A stretch of 8,363 nt of DNA from assembly GCA_040877415.1 (NCBI GenBank), contig JBBDNV010000013.1, positions 1 to 8,363 on the forward strand, read 5' to 3'. Under the pieces are notes generated by a model. It ran no database searches. It was given only the letters and a program-made list of their open reading frames with translations, and was not told the DNA's origin. Origin of the DNA: JBBDNV01 sp040877415. Lineage in GTDB: Bacteria; Planctomycetota; Planctomycetia; Pirellulales; PALSA-1355. Of the stretch, positions 6,043 to 8,363 are shown piece by piece; position 1 is the stretch's first letter; every line of letters starts with the position of its first letter. Both the position numbers and the translations under genes were made by a program.

Positions 6043-7875
6043 ATGATGATTTTCATGGCCGCTTCGCAGTATGAATTCGACATTCTGGTGATCGGCGCCG
6101 GGCACGCGGGCACCGAGGCGGCGCTGGCGGCGGCGCGCATGGGGGCGCGCACGGCGCTATTAACTGCCAATTGCGACACGGTCGGGCAAATGAGCTGCAA
6201 TCCGGCCATCGGCGGAGTGGCCAAGGGACACATCGTGCGCGAAATCGACGCGCTGGGCGGCGCGATGGGCCGGGCCATCGACGCCACGGGCATCCAGTTC
6301 CGCATGCTCAATCGCCGCAAGGGTCCCGCCATGCACAGCCCCCGGGCCCAGGCCGATAAGAAGGCCTATCAAGCCCAGATCAAGCGGATCGTCGAAGAGC
6401 AGCCGAATTTGACGCTGCGGCAGGAAATCGTCGAAGACGTCTTGACCGAAGCGATTGACGGACAAGCACGGGTCACCGGCGTACGCGTGCGCGGCGATGC
6501 GATCTATCGGGCCCGCGCGGTCATTCTGACGACCGGCACGTTTTTGCAGGCCCTGATGCACACCGGCGAAGCCAAAACCCCCGGCGGCCGAGCCGGCGAG
6601 GGAACCACCACCGGCATCAGCGGCGCGCTTGTGCGGTTGGGGTTCGAGCTGGCCCGCTTCAAAACCGGCACGCCCCCGCGCATAAACGGCCGCACCATCG
6701 ACTACTCAAAAACCGAGATCCAGCCGGGTGATGACGAACCCCAGCCGTTTTCTTTCCTGACCGATCGGATCACGACCGAGCAGCTCTGCTGCTGGATCAC
6801 GTACACCAACCACGAAGCCCACGAGCTGATCCGCGCCAACTTGCACCGCGCGCCGATGTACAGCGGCCAGATCACCTCGAGCGGCCCGCGCTACTGCCCC
6901 TCGATCGAAGACAAGGTGGTGCGCTTCGCCGACAAGGACCGGCATCAACTGTTCCTCGAGCCCGAAGGACGCAACACGCTGGAAGTTTATGTCAACGGCA
7001 TTTCCACGAGCCTGCCGCGCGACGTGCAGGAAGCCGTCGTACGCCTGGTGCCCGGGCTGGAAAACGCCGAAATCATGCGCTACGGTTACGCCGTCGAATA
7101 CGATTACGCGCCGCCGGTGCAGTTGAAACCTTCGCTGGAAACGAAGCTCGTCCGCGGACTGTACTTTGCCGGTCAAATCAACGGCACGACCGGCTACGAG
7201 GAAGCAGCGGCGCAGGGCCTCGTGGCGGGAATGAATGCGATGCTTGCCGTGCGCGGCGCGGAACCGCTCGTGCTGGCGCGCAACCTGGCCTACATCGGCG
7301 TGTTGATTGACGACCTCGTGACTCGCGGCGTCGACGAGCCGTATCGCATGTTCACCAGCCGCGCCGAATATCGGCTGCTGTTGCGACACGACAACGCCGA
7401 TCGGCGGCTCACGCCGCTGGGAAAGCAAATCGGCTTGGTCGACGAGCCGCGCTGGGAGCGGCTCGTTGCCAAAGAGGCGCAAATCGCGGAAGCTTTCGCG
7501 CTCGTGGAAACGCGCCGCGTGGAGGGCGCCAGCTTGAGCAAGCTGCTCAAGCGCCCGGAGACGACGTGGAGCGATCTGGTCCGGCGCGAACCGCAACTGG
7601 CCCGGTTTTCTACCGCGGTCGCCGCGCAAGTCACCTGCGACGTGAAATACGCCGGCTACGTCGCCCGCGACCAGGTGGAAATCGCGCGACAGCAACGACT
7701 CGCCGAACGGCGGATTCCCGACTCGTTTGACTTTGCCGGCGTGCGTCATCTGCGGGCCGAAGCCCGTGAAAAACTACTTCGGGTCCGTCCTTTGAGTTTG
7801 GCGCAGGCCAGCCGGATCAGCGGCATCACGCCGGCCGACATGACGCTCTTGTCGCTCCATCTGGGCGGTCGATAA
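6043..7875 (+). CDS. mnmG: tRNA uridine-5-carboxymethylaminomethyl modification enzyme MnmG (GidA)
   Basis: MnmG works in the cytoplasm as a complex with the GTPase MnmE. It uses FAD, NADH and a folate one-carbon donor to modify uridine 34 in the wobble position of several tRNAs. The 610-residue product has the dinucleotide-binding GAGHAGTEAA motif (18-27), MSCNPAIGG (50-58) with the conserved active-site Cys52, and GPAMHSPRAQADK (94-106). It also has a second conserved cysteine in GPRYCPSIEDK (Cys285), the family signature AGQINGTTGYEEAAAQG (376-392), and the C-terminal LSLAQASRISGITPADM helical domain that contacts MnmE. Length and motifs match the family and nothing is missing. ATGs at 6043, 6046 and 6055 are possible starts. 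The last gives an N-terminus closest to the E. coli protein, but none has a clear ribosome site. Confidence 0.97.
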   Translation: MMIFMAASQYEFDILVIGAGHAGTEAALAAARMGARTALLTANCDTVGQMSCNPAIGGVAKGHIVREIDALGGAMGRAIDATGIQFRMLNRRKGPAMHSPRAQADKKAYQAQIKRIVEEQPNLTLRQEIVEDVLTEAIDGQARVTGVRVRGDAIYRARAVILTTGTFLQALMHTGEAKTPGGRAGEGTTTGISGALVRLGFELARFKTGTPPRINGRTIDYSKTEIQPGDDEPQPFSFLTDRITTEQLCCWITYTNHEAHELIRANLHRAPMYSGQITSSGPRYCPSIEDKVVRFADKDRHQLFLEPEGRNTLEVYVNGISTSLPRDVQEAVVRLVPGLENAEIMRYGYAVEYDYAPPVQLKPSLETKLVRGLYFAGQINGTTGYEEAAAQGLVAGMNAMLAVRGAEPLVLARNLAYIGVLIDDLVTRGVDEPYRMFTSRAEYRLLLRHDNADRRLTPLGKQIGLVDEPRWERLVAKEAQIAEAFALVETRRVEGASLSKLLKRPETTWSDLVRREPQLARFSTAVAAQVTCDVKYAGYVARDQVEIARQQRLAERRIPDSFDFAGVRHLRAEAREKLLRVRPLSLAQASRISGITPADMTLLSLHLGGR

Positions 7876-7904
7876 CCAGCCGAACGGCAATTCCCCTAGC
7901 GACG

Positions 7905-7926
7905 TCGGGCGACGAAAAACGCCCGA
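7905..7926 (+). terminator. Hairpin after mnmG, possible terminator without T-tract
   Basis: TCGGGCG (7905-7911) and CGCCCGA (7920-7926) form a perfect 7-bp stem with loop ACGAAAAA, starting 29 bp after the mnmG stop. An A-run follows rather than a T-run, so it does not fit a standard intrinsic terminator. A T7 run occurs later (about 8010-8016), after only a weak stem. It may be a 3'-end stabilising hairpin or a factor-dependent stop. Confidence 0.4.
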
Positions 7927-8064
7927 AAACGCGTACTCTGCGAAAATGGCAAGCGGGGTGAGCGTTCATTGCAAAGTGCTCTAGGAGGCTTGCAAAGGGC
8001 GGGTCAAGTTTTTTTACATCGATTTAGGGCGACTCCCATAAGTCATTTTATGCTATGCCATTGC

Positions 8065-8085
8065 GTCAATAGTATCGATATTGAC
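8065..8085. promoter_or_regulatory. Perfect 21-bp operator-like dyad over the -35 box
   Basis: GTCAATA (8065-8071) and TATTGAC (8079-8085) are exact inverted repeats around the 7-bp spacer GTATCGA. The right arm contains five of the six bases of the -35 hexamer TTGACT (8081-8086). A dimeric regulator bound here would block RNA polymerase, so a repressor site is the simplest reading. The regulator is unknown. The downstream helix-turn-helix gene is one candidate for autoregulation. Confidence 0.6.
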
Positions 8086-8108
8086 TCGATTCCGACTCGG
8101 GCTATAAT
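8081..8108 (+). promoter_or_regulatory. Sigma70-type promoter for the right-edge gene
   Basis: TTGACT (8081-8086) matches five of six consensus -35 bases. TATAAT (8103-8108) is a perfect -10, and the spacer is 16 bp. Transcription would start near 8114-8116. It is the best promoter in the window. GACTCG occurs twice within it (8083-8088 and 8094-8099), 11 bp apart, about one helical turn. Confidence 0.8.
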
Positions 8109-8114
8109 AGGGCC

Positions 8115-8341
8115 CGATGGCAAATTCGGTAAACTTGGCAGGAACCGTACAAACGCATTGCTGACTTAAAAGTAACCGACTGGTCAAACATTAGGGACGC
8201 AGCAAGCTAAAGGCTAGGTTCCGTCTAGCGTGACACGGAGGACTAGGTGCTTCCGGTGATTTCTTGGCGTCGGGGAATCGTTCGGGAGTCCCGCTTAGAC
8301 TAGCCTACACCATCGGCTAGGGAGAGGGGTGGTTAGCAAAC
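8115..8341 (+). ncRNA. Long structured 5' leader, candidate cis-regulatory RNA
   Basis: The promoter at 8081-8108 implies an untranslated leader of about 227 nt before the ATG at 8342. Visible structures are as follows. CTAG 8214-8217 pairs with 8243-8246, enclosing TCCGT/ACGGA (8220-8224 with 8235-8239). CGGG/CCCG forms a short hairpin at 8283-8293. CTAGCC (8300-8305) pairs with GGCTAG (8315-8320) over a 9-nt loop, directly abutting the purine-rich GGAGAGGGG (8321-8329). GGAACC (8141-8146) could instead pair with GGTTCC (8217-8222). Also, GGCTAG at 8212-8217 could replace its copy at 8315-8320 as partner of 8300-8305. I recognise no known riboswitch class with confidence. A separate small RNA is also possible. 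Confidence 0.4.
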
Positions 8342-8363
8342 ATGAAAACTGTGTTCACCACAG
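8342..8363 (+). CDS. Start of a gene cut by the window edge, possible small HTH protein
   Basis: An ATG at 8342 opens a frame reading MKTVFTT before the sequence ends. The purine-rich GGAGAGG (8321-8327) lies about 14 nt upstream and GGGG (8326-8329) 12 nt, slightly far for a Shine-Dalgarno site. The strong promoter and long leader point to it. From memory, planctomycete genomes encode small helix-turn-helix (excisionase/MerR-like) proteins that begin almost identically. Seven residues cannot prove this. If it is right, the product is a DNA-binding regulator and could act on the dyad over its own promoter. Confidence 0.5.

Noticed and set aside
6706..7749. Open frame of 347 codons on the minus strand inside mnmG
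   Set aside because: It is antisense to an intact mnmG with all family motifs, and its product has no domain features.
7969..8169. Possible 66-residue protein on the plus strand after mnmG
   Set aside because: It starts with TTG without a ribosome site and runs through the promoter and dyad, so it is probably not coding.
8111..8260. Similarity to the cyclic-di-GMP-I (GEMM) riboswitch: GGGACGCA...AAGCTAAAGG...CTA at about 8193-8216
   Set aside because: The core words look alike, but there is a 2-nt insertion (GC) after GGGACGCA, no GAAA-capped hairpin between a GGCAAACC and the GGGACGC, and no matching GGTTGCC 3' strand. A covariance scan with the RF01051 model would settle it.
8214..8290. 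Similarity to the ykkC (guanidine-I/ppGpp/PRPP) leader: CTAGGTTCCG, ACACGGAGG, TCGGGAG in order
   Set aside because: The order of words is suggestive, but the central CTGGTCCGAGAG segment and the AAAAGCCCGGGAGA end are absent and the element would be far too short. A scan with RF00442 and related models would decide.
1..8363. tRNA, rRNA, insertion sequence, integrase or phage genes
   Set aside because: I saw no cloverleaf ending in CCA, no rRNA signature words, no transposase motifs and no terminal inverted repeats with target duplications.

Overview
The window is GC-rich bacterial chromosomal DNA with housekeeping and central-carbon genes. I think it comes from a planctomycete, probably a Pirellulales-type lineage. 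This is inferred from the style of the noncoding heptad repeats, a TlpA-like protein with a long unrecognised N-terminal domain, and a partial gene at the right edge whose first residues match, from memory, a small helix-turn-helix protein common in that phylum. No search was run, so the taxonomy is tentative.

Left part (1-3446): two 7-bp repeat tracts (1-77 and 91-115) lie beyond a strong minus-strand terminator (116-155). The terminator closes a glyoxylate-bypass operon on the minus strand, with malate synthase aceB (3213 to 1606) followed by isocitrate lyase aceA (1543 to 224). Isocitrate lyase splits isocitrate into succinate and glyoxylate. Malate synthase condenses glyoxylate with acetyl-CoA to malate. 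Together they allow growth on acetate or fatty acids.

Middle part (3447-5828): a LysR-family regulator of CysB-like type is transcribed divergently from aceBA across a 233-bp intergenic region. That region contains an AT-rich island with two inverted repeats, the classic layout for a LysR regulator controlling its neighbour. Converging on it, 15 bp away, is an exported thioredoxin-fold (TlpA/ResA-like) protein.

Right part (5829-8363): mnmG (gidA), the FAD-dependent tRNA wobble-uridine modification enzyme, runs on the plus strand. Its 5' region carries inverted copies of the same heptad family seen at the left edge. After mnmG comes a 466-bp noncoding stretch with a good sigma70-type promoter (TTGACT, 16 bp, TATAAT), a perfect 7-7-7 inverted repeat over its -35 box, and a leader of about 227 nt. 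The leader holds several hairpins and two copies of GGCTAGG that could compete for a single CTAGCC. It ends at a gene start (ATG at 8342) cut by the window edge. This leader is the part most likely to hold something undescribed. The other genes are ordinary members of known families.
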